From: Chytridium lagenaria
Lineage: Eukaryota > Chytridiomycota > Chytridiomycetes > Chytridiales > Chytridiaceae
Assembly (NCBI GenBank): GCA_025449115.1
Contig: JAHLKC010000141.1
Location: 1 to 64,000, forward strand
Direction of reading: 5' to 3'
DNA length: 64,000 nt
Shown: one piece after another, positions 10,801-21,144 of the stretch
How positions within the stretch are numbered: position 1 is the first letter of the stretch
Layout of the letters: the number at the start of each line of letters is the position of its first letter
The notes under the pieces: model-generated
What the model was told of the DNA's origin: nothing
Database searches by the model: none
What the model saw: only the letters and a program-made list of their open reading frames with translations
Program-made: the position numbers and the translations under genes

Positions 10801-12742
10801 AAGTTTCAGTAAAAGATTTAGTGCTAACGTAGCGGAAAAAGCGCATGGCACGCGATGCAAGAGCGTTAAAAGCTGCAACAGTACCTAAAGGCATCCACTC
10901 ATTGACGCTTTCAAATGATATAACACACATATGCGAATATGTCTGCCGCATTTGGCTTCTTCATCTGAAAGCTTTTGACACCCATGCTTAAAAACTACAC
11001 CAGTCCGTTAAGCCTAAACTTTGATTTTAAGTCAAGCGTGGACAACTACTTGGTTTAAAAAAAACAGCTCTGGGGACTTCATCGGTGATGGTTTCACACC
11101 TCCATCACGTCGCTAGAGTGTTTTATTGAGTTTTGAAGTCAAATTTTGTGTTTACCAAGTTGGGAACAACAATTGCAAGACGGCACGAGAGTTAGAAGCT
11201 ACCACAGGTACGTGGGAGATTCCACAAATTAAAAGCTTTCAAATTTAACACACATTATCAAACACGTCCGTCTTGATTTTTTACATTGATTTAAAGTCAC
11301 CGCTTGACTCAGTCTGGGGCCTTCTAGGCATGTTCGACCAGTTACGTGTGTATACAGACTGTACTGTGGTTGACGGTACTGTGGTTGTTGGGCTCCAAAC
11401 TGTCCGTTTATAGCGTACAAATAGCTACGTTACATATATATGTTATGCTATTGTCAAAGCACATTTAAGAGTCTCCTCATATTTGCATTCAGTATGACCT
11501 GGCCGTCAATTGGTACCAGCTTTTACGAACCGGTTACGTCTGGCCCCGTACCCATCCGTATTTTGGTTCCAGTACTTACAGACCCTTTAGGGCTGGGCTG
11601 GCTACGGCGGGCCCGCCCGAGACCCTAACCCTGACCTGGCCGTATTATGGTACCGGTTCTTACAGACCGGATACGGACGGCCCGCCCAACCCGGCCGTAT
11701 TTTGGTACCGTTTTTACAGACCAGATACGGACGGCCCGCCCGACCCGGCCGTATTTTGGTACCCGTTCTTACAGACCGGATACGGACGGCCGCCGACCCG
11801 GCCGTATTTTGGTACCGTTCTTCCAGACGTATACGGCCGGGTCCAGTGGACCCGGCCGTGTTGGTCTCAAACCGGTACTTTGGTAACATACGTCAACTGT
11901 TTTGACCCCAGTAGCTATCCCGTTCATACCGTGACGTCGATTCCTCGACGTCACTTTCCTCTTCCTCAGCAGGCTTGCCGGTGAATCTAACCTTTTCGTA
12001 AGGGGCAGGCTGTTTACGTGGCAGGGCTCTTGCTTGCGTGGCTCATCAGGCTAATAACGATTATCATTTAAATGATTCAAATTCAAATACCACAGCAACG
12101 ACCTCCGATTCTTTGTCGGCCCATTCGATGATAACATGGTTATCTTCGTCGATGAGATAACCAGCAACTCGAGGCTTTCCGGGGACCAGGTGTCCTGGAA
12201 GGCGCTGATGTATGCATTTTTTGCCTAGTAGCGTCAATACATGAACTCGAGTGTATCCTACCTTTGCAATCTTTAAACGTAAACTTTCGGCAACGCGGGA
12301 TCAAACCCTAACTTTGGGAGGGATCGATCAATGCTGCAATCTGATCTCCGTGAGTAGCACATCCATGGCTTTCTTCTCCGCCTCATCAGGCGATATAATC
12401 GCGTTGTGACTCCTAATATACTTTTACCATAATAAGAATTTAACATCATAGCTAACTTACTTTCGGGTGCTGTGACCGTTTGCAAATGATAGTGGCCCTT
12501 CGCACCGCGTTTTTCTGTTGCTGTACTTCGTTGAGGTTGCTGAATGGTGGGTGGGAACCGCCAAGTATTGAGGCCAGACCTGGTATACGGATGCCGAGGA
12601 ATCCAGTCTCATCATCATGGTAATATAGGACCACGCATTGCATGCCCATTGGCGCTAGTACTGCGCAAGTGGTCCTCCAAATGCTTGCTGTTGTGATGGA
12701 CTCCACCTCTTCGTCACAACATGGGCAATACATTTTTTGCAA
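7823..12742 (-). CDS. KDZ cargo gene 2: zinc-ribbon, basic micro-exon tail and SAP-like C-terminus
   Basis: Reads right to left. Exon 1 (from 12742) begins with CPCCDEEVES, a paired-cysteine zinc-ribbon-like start. Next comes a helical stretch (AEKKAMDVLLTE) and a segment LPGHLVPGKPRVAGYLIDED ending IIEWADKESEVVAVVFEFE. At least ten exons of about 30-110 bases follow between 9.85 and 7.82 kb, rich in Lys, Pro, Ser/Thr-Pro and Glu (for example KSPTTQSPKSPKAPKHP), resembling linker-histone tails. The final exons give STKDELLSYARAVNLKFTKA, a SAP-like helix pair, then the end at 7823. I infer a chromatin or DNA-binding helper. The first part has indels between copies, and in copy A a 1.9-kb TIR element (9996-11921) sits inside one exon. 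No known family recognised for the whole protein. Confidence 0.55.
8690..9390. repeat. Tandem duplication of about 345 bp including micro-exons
   Basis: The block around 8760-9000 is repeated at about 9105-9345, for example CATACGGCCGCAAGCCGTAA at 8793 and again 345 bases later. Each copy includes the exon encoding the KSPTTQSPKSPK motif and the start of a neighbouring exon. Copy B has one unit, so this is a local duplication in copy A that lengthens the basic tail of cargo protein 2. Confidence 0.8.
10472..10655. repeat. 30-bp tandem repeat, about six units
   Basis: The unit is of the form CCAATCAAGGCCGTAACCGC followed by ACGGGTACGT, repeated about six times with small changes. It lies inside the TIR element at 9996-11921. 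It gives a repetitive open frame on each strand with an ARVRP(I/N)KAVT pattern, which I regard as a by-product. Confidence 0.92.
11560..11850. repeat. 54-55-bp tandem repeat, about 4.5 units
   Basis: GGTACCG...CTTACAGACC recurs at about 11649, 11704, 11758 and 11812, with a weaker copy near 11563. It lies next to the right terminal inverted repeat of the 1.9-kb element and is GC-rich, with GGCCGTATTTTGGTACC in each unit. Confidence 0.9.
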
Positions 12743-13165
12743 CGATTTTCTTTAGTGTTACTGTAGCAGTCATACGGATATTTGCTGTTGGACTTCAAAT
12801 AAATCCGTTGAGCACAGCATCTATCAGCGTATAAATTGATACCATTACATACCGTTAAATATTATGGCATACCATTGCATACTTTTAATGTAACATAATT
12901 CGCATGTTTGCTGTGAGTTATCCCCTAACCAGCCAACCCACTGAACTCTACGTAAACCACAGCATACAAGCGTATACCATGATTTTCTACTTTTTTTAAA
13001 CAGATACGGTTTATTTTGGTAATATTCACCATGCAGCTAAACAATATAAGGCCAACAAGCCGAACGTTTATAAATGCTATGCAAAGACATAGAGGTATTT
13101 AACAATAAACAGTTGTATTAACATGCTTGACGCATTGACAACAAATTTTTTTGGACTCAAAGAAT
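12743..13165. promoter_or_regulatory. Divergent intergenic region between the two cargo genes
   Basis: About 420 bases separate the starts of the divergently read cargo genes. It holds several ATACCATTACATACC-type half-palindromes and an AT-rich core. The same spacer is present in copy B (about 30046-30450). A shared promoter is inferred from the layout only. Confidence 0.45.
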
Positions 13166-14969
13166 ATGGATAAGAACGGTGAAGTTTCAACGGCAACAAC
13201 TGCAGAACAATATGATGATGGTGAATACAGAATACACTGATAATAAGCCTTTGAACGTTATTAACTTTGATCTTTATACACCACAATCATAGATTATGAT
13301 GGCTCGGAAGCCTGAGGAGCCAACTTACATGACGATGATGATGAGCCAACTCAGATTGAGGAGATGATGGAGGTTGATGCGTTGAATGAAGACTCGAATC
13401 GTAGTCAAAGACTCTCACGAAGATATGTTCGAATGGTTGATAGAAGTACGCCGACGGGAGACACTTCCAATGAAACAGTGAGTTCAATGCTGGTATATTG
13501 TTGACAACTTGAACTTATAGGAACGTGAACAATCAGCAAACTACCAACATACAAATCAAAGCCGTAACAGATCCATTCAGACTCTCTTCCGGGCTTCTCC
13601 TCCTCCTCTCTTCCTGTCCCTCTTCCTCTTCCCATTGAAGGTGCATACAAAATTAGAAGTGGCCAAGTTATACAGGATGGTACATTAACTTGAATATGGC
13701 AAACAATAGCTCACCCTTTTTGTTTAAGTAAGTGTGAAGCAGTCCAACAACCGAAGAAACGCATTTCCCAATGTGAACTGCCCTGCACAAACTAGATCAA
13801 TGACGAATTCCTTTTTTCGACGGCATTGGGAGCATCTCGTTCAAACGGTAAGTGCAGTTTAACATTTCATAAACATTCTTACCCCTGTATCTAGGCTGAT
13901 ACATGAGTCGAAAAATCAACGCTGGAATTCTCTTATTAGCTACTTACCGGGGGCTATGGCAGCCAAGGCTTATACTCACCAGGATTTCAGCAGCATGTTC
14001 AGGTGAGAAACGGCTGCAAATTTATTGCGTTATACACATCTACAACGGAAACTGTGGTATGCCATAGTCTATCAACGCATACAGCAGTTGTACGTGGTAT
14101 ACGCGACATACTGTGGTAACCACAGTATGCCGCAATATACAGCATTTTACTGCAGCAGTATGTTTAACCGCGCGGCACAATGCTGTATATTAACGCATAC
14201 CGTAAGTTCTTATCTGTTTAATTTTTTATAATGTGATGGTTGTTAACGTTTAATAGGCTTTGGATTAGCGAGCTGAAAAGATTAAATGACTGCTACATTG
14301 TTGGCGTCGGAGGTTCAAACTACAGACCGCAGCTGCACAGAATGACAGTCTTCAATTAATGATGCACGAAAACAATGCGATACAGAGGACCATGATATCC
14401 AACTTCACGTTTTTACACAAACGCAGGACGAAATGAAAGACAGCTTCGAAGCATCGCTTCTTTCATTTAAAAACATATTGGACGAATTCGACAAGAAGCT
14501 CACTGATATTGCCGAAAAGCTGGATTCGTCATTCGAAAGTGGCAGCGGTACGTCTTAATTTGAATATTGTTTTATTACATTTGATTCGGTTCGGGTTAGT
14601 CTGGAAAAAATTAATCTAACCATAATAAATTAAAAAGGGATACGTCCAAGGGTCAGGATTGCCCCGTTGAACACCAAACTATTCCTGATAACAGCCGTAC
14701 TTCATCACGTGTGTCAAGCCATTACCTCGCTTTTCGGAAGACTCATTGCCGCCTCGCCGATCGAACGCATTAGAAAATCAGCAAGCTTTTCTCCCGAAAA
14801 ACAAAGAAGGACTCGAAGTACTTCTAGAGTTACTCAAGCCTTTGTCATCTAGAGGAACTGACCGATCAAGATCTCGAACTGATTACAGCTCTCAGAGCGC
14901 GGGAGTTCACCTATGAAAATTAGTAGGTACAACTCCAGATCATCTCGGAGAAGCGACAGATATCGATAA
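13166..14969 (+). CDS. KDZ cargo gene 1: coiled-coil and Ser/Arg-rich protein (copy A)
   Basis: A multi-exon gene read toward the element terminus. Recognisable exons: an acidic N-terminus (DDDDEPTQIEEMMEVDALNE) with SQRLSRRYVRMVDRS and a GTGAGT donor near 13478; ERE...NQSRNRSIQ; FFRRHWEHLVQT with a GTAAGT donor; a segment that copy B reads as MSQKINAGILLLATY; a coiled coil (MKDSFEASLLSFKNILDEFD, then KKLTDIAEKLD); and a Ser/Arg-rich tail (RKSASFSPEKQRRTR to SRRSDRYR) ending in TAA at 14967-14969. Small indels differ between copies, so the exact protein is uncertain. No family recognised. HWEHLV is faintly Myb/SANT-like, but I would not call it. The start is uncertain. Confidence 0.5.
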
Positions 14970-15029
14970 TTATGTAAACTCAATCATATGAATAAATGCC
15001 GTAAAAATTTTTGTAAAATAGTTAAGATG

Positions 15030-15225
15030 TAATGTTAATGTACACAGCATTAGCACTTATATATAAGCAATGGCGCAAGAAAGCGTATGTCTACGCACGT
15101 AAAATCAGCGATTGCGTACGTGAGCGTACGCTTACGTACGCTCGCGTACGTACGCTTTCGACTGTAAGCGCAAACGTTTGTATGCTACGCATACGTCGCA
15201 CGTACGTCTGCGAAAATGTATATAT
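15030..15225. repeat. TACG/CGTACG-rich terminal region of KDZ copy A
   Basis: Dense short palindromes built from CGTACG and TACGCA fill 15080-15210. The region ends with TCTGCGAAAATGTATATAT at 15207-15225. The reverse complement of the same end begins copy B at 27481, which defines this as a transposon terminus. Such repeats are typical binding sites for a transposase at element ends; that role is inferred. Confidence 0.75.
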
Positions 15226-15525
15226 GAACGATATAATTAAATTATCTCACTTCCTCGATACTCCTTATGTGGCGCTCATAACTAGTACTGCTACTAATAA
15301 CATTTACTAAAAGAATAACTATACACTACTTAGATTTTTAAAGAAGAAGGAAATATATACCATGTTCTCCCTTTTTTATATCGAGCCCTTATGTGGCATA
15401 GAAAAAAACGTAAATTGAGTGAATATTGCCTATTGATATCAGATGAATACCTGATTGTCCATTTACATTGTTGGTATATCAGTGATATCTGCTATATATT
15501 CTACAAGGACTGACGCTATGGTCGC
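15226..15525. other. Spacer between KDZ terminus and LINE ORF1
   Basis: AT-rich sequence with a repeated CCTTATGTGGC (15262 and 15389). It may be the LINE 5' leader. No gene is supported here. Confidence 0.4.
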
Positions 15526-17139
15526 TTGCAGCACACGGTTAAAGTTGACCATCATACACCTAAGTGTTCAAAGGTCCCTACCACCTGGTCCTCAACCGGA
15601 AGAGCTGGCACCCACAATATCCGCGGTGTCCAGTACCACGTCTTCCTCTGTTCCAATTGCAACGAAAAAACCAGCCTTCAAATTATCCTAGACCACAACT
15701 CATCTCAACCTCACGTCGTCGACCTCAGCAAACAGATAAACGACGCCCAACTTAACCTCCCCATCCTCAATCCCGAAGACCGCATCACCGCCGCAACTAC
15801 GCCCACCAGAATCACCCCCCCGGCAACCACCCCCAACTCCTTCCTCACCCCACAACCTAAAATCAATCCATCCAACACAGCATCCCATAAACCCCTCCAT
15901 CCCTTTTTCAAAGGATCACTTGACAAACCTCTCCCCAACCCATCATCAACACCTCCCACCCCATCCCCACCTCAAAACCAACACGGCAACCCCCCACCCA
16001 CCACGACATACCTTGACACCGACGGCACTACCATGGATACCGCCTTCGTCACTTTCAATCAAACCATACTTGCCCTCACCAAAAGAGTTGATGAGCTCCA
16101 ACAAACTAACGAACAACTCATCCGCAAGTGCGAAGAACAGGACCGCGAACTCGCCAAACTTCGCGAAACGGCCTCCCACCCTGCCACTGACCCCCCCCTC
16201 GAGAAGAACCCTGAGACCCCCATCTTCCCCGATTCCTGGAAGGAATCCATTACCGCCCTCATACAATCCATCTTGAAAGACGCCCTTCCTAGTATCACTA
16301 CAACCCCGTTGAACAAGGGCAAAGGACCTGCTATCGACCATCACTCCCCAACTAACACAACTAACAACACGCCCGCTACTAACAACAAATCACAGTTATT
16401 CAAAAAGACCCCTCCCGACGACAGAGACCCTGCTGAGCTCACCTACGCAGACGCGGTACGTAGCGTCTACCACGGAACAGCCAATGACACCGTCGCTGCT
16501 CGAATCCTCGCCAATCGTCAACTCCGTACCAACCAGCAACCCCAACAACCCCAACCACACTTCGCAGAACACCTCCAGAACATATACTTCGAGGCCAACA
16601 TTCCCCGCCACCTTAAACCCGTCCGCGTACAACTTATCCGCTCGGCCCTACGTAAATTCGGCATCACCAATGGCGTAATCGACATGAGCTTCGTGGGGAA
16701 TTCCGTCGTCCACCTCCTTATCGACGAAACGCAACGTGACCACATTGAAGAACAACTCTCAAAACAAATGCTTCTCCTCCGCAACTTTGACCCCCTCGAA
16801 CTACCCCCCCATATTGCTGAAGCGCACAAAGATGACCATGACACCACTGCACTCCTCAAAAACGATGCTCGGGATTTCTGCGTTAAACGCCTCGCCGTTC
16901 TCCTTAAAAGATCTGGACCTTCTAAACGCATTGGCGTACTCCAAGAATTCCCGTCCTCGATCCAGACCGCTGCTCTCGAAATGGCTGGCCTTACTCTCGC
17001 CACGTACCCCCGCCGTCGCCTCAGTATTGGATCCTTCATCCCACGCCCCTCCATCCCACCCCCTCCAACATCGCGCAGAAACCTCCGACCCCAAACCTCC
17101 TCCTCCTCCTCGAGCACAAGGATGAATACCGATGTTTAA
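15526..17139 (+). CDS. LINE ORF1 protein (nucleic-acid chaperone-like)
   Basis: An open frame of 537 codons. Residues 1-70 include a Cys pair (CSNCNEK). A long Pro/Thr/Ser-rich low-complexity region follows, then a coiled coil around residues 170-215 (VDELQQTNEQLIRKCEEQD). A folded C-terminal part (EANIPRHLKPVRVQLIR onward) ends in a Pro/Ser-rich tail. ORF1 proteins of this layout form trimers that coat the element RNA. The stop overlaps the ORF2 start in ATGTTTAA at 17132-17139, suggesting re-initiation for ORF2. ORF1 is intact; the true start could be a later Met. Confidence 0.8.
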   Translation: MQHTVKVDHHTPKCSKVPTTWSSTGRAGTHNIRGVQYHVFLCSNCNEKTSLQIILDHNSSQPHVVDLSKQINDAQLNLPILNPEDRITAATTPTRITPPATTPNSFLTPQPKINPSNTASHKPLHPFFKGSLDKPLPNPSSTPPTPSPPQNQHGNPPPTTTYLDTDGTTMDTAFVTFNQTILALTKRVDELQQTNEQLIRKCEEQDRELAKLRETASHPATDPPLEKNPETPIFPDSWKESITALIQSILKDALPSITTTPLNKGKGPAIDHHSPTNTTNNTPATNNKSQLFKKTPPDDRDPAELTYADAVRSVYHGTANDTVAARILANRQLRTNQQPQQPQPHFAEHLQNIYFEANIPRHLKPVRVQLIRSALRKFGITNGVIDMSFVGNSVVHLLIDETQRDHIEEQLSKQMLLLRNFDPLELPPHIAEAHKDDHDTTALLKNDARDFCVKRLAVLLKRSGPSKRIGVLQEFPSSIQTAALEMAGLTLATYPRRRLSIGSFIPRPSIPPPPTSRRNLRPQTSSSSSSTRMNTDV

Positions 17140-20100
17140 TCACGACCCTGAAGAACCACTCCTCCGCATTGGATTCCAGAACATTAGAGGCCTTTCGGGG
17201 CGCGCTGATGATCTGTCGGACACCTGCAAACAACTAAAAATTGATATACTAACCACTGTAGAAACCTGGCTCCTCCCAACACAAACCCCACCGCTATCCA
17301 ACGTCATCGCCAACTCAACACACACTCCTCCACCCAACTTCCATCATGGTCGCCTCGCCCAGAAGGGCGTCCTTACCGTCAACTCATCTCCACGACCACT
17401 CGCAACCCAAGTTCTTGCCTCACCTGACGGCGGCCAATGGACCGCCGTCAAAGTCGGCAACCTCATCCTCATCACTGCCTACCTCCCTCCACTCATCACA
17501 ACCCCTCACATCATTCCCTCCTCCTCACCTCCTTCACCCAATTCCGTGACACCATCCTGGCCCACACCCCGACGCTCCCTGCATCATAATAGGAGACTTT
17601 AACACCCGCATGGGACTATACACCAACGATCATCAAATGTGCCCCATCAACACCGACGTCAATGGATGATGGACTGGTTTGACGACCCGGATTGGAACTG
17701 GATAGCTCCACAACAGGACGCTGGACTACCTTTCCCAGAATGGGAAAAGTATTACGGATTATGTATTCGCAAACGCCGCTGCCCTCACCCTACTCCCTGT
17801 CCTTACTATACATGAACATCTAACGCATGGCAGCGACCACTGTTTTATTTCTCTCTCATTTCCCAACCAGGTAACGTCCATAAGCCGCCGTTCCAACGCA
17901 TCAACATTAAGAAACTTCGACAAATCCCAGAAGACTTCAACACCGCCCTCACCCAACTCCTCCTCCCCATCATACCCCAACTAACCGATACCTTAAACAC
18001 CATCCACATCCAACGCCAACAGCAGACCCTCCTCCCCATCGCCACCCGCCAAACCGTTGTAGACCACGCCAACACCCTCATCACCGACGCCATCACGGAA
18101 GCTGCCGTAGCCACAGGAGGCATCTTCAAGTACTCAGGAACCTACGCCCCCAAAGCCTTCCAAACAGATTTTCTCTCTGACCTACGCCAAAAAGCCCTCG
18201 AAGCCCACCTCGCCTGGCTCCATGCATCACCCGCCGACCGCCAATATTGTTGGCTCCGCTGTACCTCCGCCAACCGCTTATACCGTACCGCGGCGCGCAG
18301 ACGAGGCCTCAAACACTTCCGACTTCGCGTAGACGACCTCGCACGAGACCACACCACCGCCATCAAAGTCATCTCCTGCAAGAAGGCCAGAACAGAAAGA
18401 ACCTCCTGCGCCCTTGACCCCAACAAGCTAGAAGACTACACCAACTATTTCTCGACTACCTTTGGCGCACCACCATCAGGCACGGAACCTCCCGACAACG
18501 AATACCTCCACCTCACCGATCCACAACGTCCCCGCCCCCCAGCCGCTCTCCCCCCCTGGATATCTCCCGACATCACTAAAACCGCACTCACCCACTCCCC
18601 ATCCGGAAAAGCTGCCGGAGACGACGGCGTCTACGGTGAAATGCTATCCATTGCCGCCACCACCCTCACCCCAGCCATTACCTTCCTCTTTCAAATCATC
18701 GCCTCCTATCTATGCATTCCCTCCCCATGGCAACACGCAAACGTCGCTCTTATCTATAAGGGCAAGGGCCCGAATACTAATGCTGCCAATTATCGCCCCA
18801 TCTCCCTCATGTCCATGCTCAGGAAGACCTTCGAAGCCATCATCCGACCTCCCCTCGACAAACGTATCGTCCCCACTCTTGATAAAGCCCAAGGGGTTTC
18901 CGCGCCGGCCGATCTAGTCTCGAACAAGTCATGGTCTTGAACGAAGCCATCGCCACAAAACCAGATCTTACCTGCGTCTACCTCGACATTAAGGCCGCAT
19001 ATGACACTGTGGACCGCCGTATACTTTGGTCCCGTTTTTCTTTACTCCTTGGAACTGTTTTAGAAAAAGATGAAACTGACTCTACTCTTGTACCCCTCCT
19101 CAGAGCCCTTTTTGACTTCAATCTAGCCTTTCTCCTGGTCCTCGGGCACAAGTCGTTACCAATACCGGTGTTGAGGGTCTTATTCAAGGTACTCTAGCTG
19201 CGCCGGTTCTTTTTAATTTTTTTATCAACCCCCTCCCATCCCGACTCCGCAATCTCCCCATAAATATCTTCCCCTTCACACCCACATCCGTACTATTAAA
19301 TAACTCCCGTTTAAACGCCCTCCTCTTTGCTGATGATATTGTTCTCTTCCACGTATTACTCCCCATCCTCCAAATCCTTCTTAATGAATGTTATGAATGG
19401 GCACAGTCGGTGGGAATCTGCTTTAACGCGACGAAGACCATCTCAGTCGCGACGAGACTTATAGCACCTCCCCTTCGTCTTGGACCGGACCCCATCACAC
19501 AGAAGGAACTAGCACGTTATCTAGGGATGATGATGGGAGGGCGCGGGGCCGACGTAGTCGCCTCGCTCCTCCCACGCATTGGGGCAGCTCGACGAATGGT
19601 AGGATGGCTGGGAGCTATTGGGATGAACAGTATGGGATGGCGCCCTCAGATGTCAATCCGGATTTATAAGACTCTTATCAGACCCATGATGGAATATGGC
19701 CTGCCCTTACGCCTCTGCCAAAACAACACACCGACCAACTGCAACGCGTACAAAACGCTGCTCTCAGATGTCTCTTTGGTGTCTCCTCTAAAACCAGCAT
19801 CCCCGCCCTACATCTCCTCTCCAACCTTCCCACCATGGCCTCCCGTAACCACACCCTCAATGCCTCCTTCTATTTTCGATTACACCAATCCAACGATATC
19901 ACCCATCTGGCCGTGACCTCCTATCGCGGCCGCACCATCCTCCCCGACCTACATCAATCCTTCATCTCTCAATCCAGCCGAAAAAAACCCACTCTGGCCC
20001 CTCCTTACACCCTCACTCACCCCATTCAACCAAAACCCGCTTATTGTGCCGCAACGAGTGTTTGTGGTAGGCAGGCCCCCTAAACTCACCGCCGCCCTTC

Positions 20101-20698
20101 CCCCCCTTCTTCTCGACACCTTTCACCAAACCGACCTTACTACCCTCCAACAACAATCCACCAGTCGCACCGGACGCCTCCTTCCCATCCTCAAACGCGG
20201 CAAGCCACACCCCATTATCTCCTCCTCTACATTCCTCCCCCGACACCACCAACGACCCCTCATCCAATGGCTTCTAGGAGCAGTCGCCCAGCACCAGCCA
20301 TGCTCCCGATGTGGCCCCAACGTTGAAGTATCCCGCTCACACGCCATCATATGCGCCAACATCTCCAACCTCCTTGCTCCTCTCTTCCCAAACATCCAGC
20401 CCCTCCCATCCCCAGGTCCACTATCCTCGACACCGCCATCTCCTCCCTCAAATACACCGCCCACAATATTCCCAAAATCCGCCTGGTTGTTGAAGCCATC
20501 GAACGAATCCGCACCACTCTCCTCGACCTCACCCGCACCCGTGACATCCTTTACAATTCAGTGGCCGAAGAGACAGCGGAATGGCTGGCTGAAGCCTCTG
20601 CTCCGGGAATCCTCGCCAACGCCCAACGACTCCTATCAGTAGCAGCAATTAACCAACACTGGGAGCAAATACCGGAATACGCAGACCCACCGAACTAA
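17132..20698 (+). pseudogene. LINE ORF2: endonuclease-reverse transcriptase, frameshifted
   Basis: Pieces of one polyprotein in alternating frames. The endonuclease begins IGFQNIRGLSGRADDL (about 17168) and carries IIIGDFNTRMG near 17585 and THGSDHCFISLSF near 17830. The reverse transcriptase has SGKAAGDDGVYGEML (18600), ALIYKGKGPNTNAANYRPIS (18750), FRAGRSSLEQV (18900, after a frameshift), VYLDIKAAYDTVDRRIL (18980) and the catalytic FADDIVLF (19325). Downstream PCSRCG...SHAIICAN near 20300 forms a CCHC-like finger. At least four frame changes between 17.6 and 20.3 kb break it. Some may be sequencing errors, but their number suggests a dead copy. Confidence 0.88.
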
Positions 20699-21144
20699 CC
20701 CCATAACATTCAACCCCACTCCCCACACTCCCTTAGTATTTGTATTCTTTTTAGTCGTAGCTATTAGTAACTTGACAGGACCCCAACACACCGGATGGAC
20801 GACCCAACCCCACAGGACAAGCATTCCTCCATCTTCTTATCATTCTCCACCAATTTTCTCCTTCTTTCATATATGTACACGGATTGTCGCCCGGCTAGAT
20901 ATGGTTCAATCCTGAGGCTGAGGGTTAACAGGGCTTGCTTCCGTTTCTTACTTACTTACCGTTACCTACTTTTATCTTTCATCTACCCTATTTTCTACCT
21001 TGTGTTTCCTTTTACCATTATGTTTTGGATTATTTCACCCCTTGTCTGTTTTCCAAAAATCTATATCCCCTCTACCCCCGTCATGTATACTTTGTTTGGA
21101 GTTAAGACTAACCTCCGGGGGCTTAACAGAATATATTGAAATTA
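20699..21144 (+). other. LINE 3' untranslated region
   Basis: T-rich, gene-free sequence following the last ORF2 stop. It ends in an AT-rich duplicated ATATATTGAAATTATA. It is assigned to the LINE by position. Confidence 0.45.

Larger units (their letters stand above)
9996..11921. mobile_element. 1.9-kb non-autonomous TIR transposon with 8-bp target duplication
   Basis: GTTCATAC flanks the insert at 9988-9995 and 11922-11929, and the matching place in copy B (31249-31256, reverse complement) holds one copy with no insert. The ends form imperfect terminal inverted repeats of about 60 bp: both contain GTTGAC.TATGTTACCAAAG followed by TAC.GGTTTGA.ACC. No transposase is encoded. The interior is full of ACGGCC repeats and two tandem arrays. 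An 8-bp duplication fits hAT or Zisupton/KDZ-type transposition, so mobilisation in trans by the KDZ transposase is possible but unproven. Confidence 0.85.
1..15225 (-). mobile_element. Giant KDZ-superfamily DNA transposon, copy A (left end outside window)
   Basis: This block contains the KDZ transposase (884-4510, minus), a 332-bp array (5009-7600), cargo gene 2 (7823-12742, minus), cargo gene 1 (13166-14969, plus) and a TACG-rich end. The order and sequence repeat in reverse complement at 27481-39766. The right boundary is set by the last shared bases, TCTGCGAAAATGTATATAT, after which A and B flanks differ. KDZ elements are known from fungi and fish as large DNA transposons with CxC-bearing transposases. 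The left terminus, the terminal inverted repeat and a target duplication are not visible here, so full length and current mobility are unknown. Confidence 0.85.
15526..21140 (+). mobile_element. Non-LTR retrotransposon (LINE), decayed
   Basis: ORF1 and ORF2 lie in tandem, followed by a stretch without genes and an AT-rich 3' end (ATATATTGAAATTATATATT near 21130-21160). ORF2 has an AP-type endonuclease, a reverse transcriptase and a C-terminal CCHC-like finger. Coding sequence is C-rich and T/A-poor relative to neighbours, which sets it apart from the host genes. Several frameshifts in ORF2 show that this copy cannot make a complete enzyme. I cannot assign the clade from inspection. Confidence 0.9.

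Noticed and set aside
15946..16344. Minus-strand frames over LINE ORF1 and ORF2 (for example 132 and 199 codons)
   Set aside because: Shadows of the C-rich LINE coding strand; low complexity and no domains.
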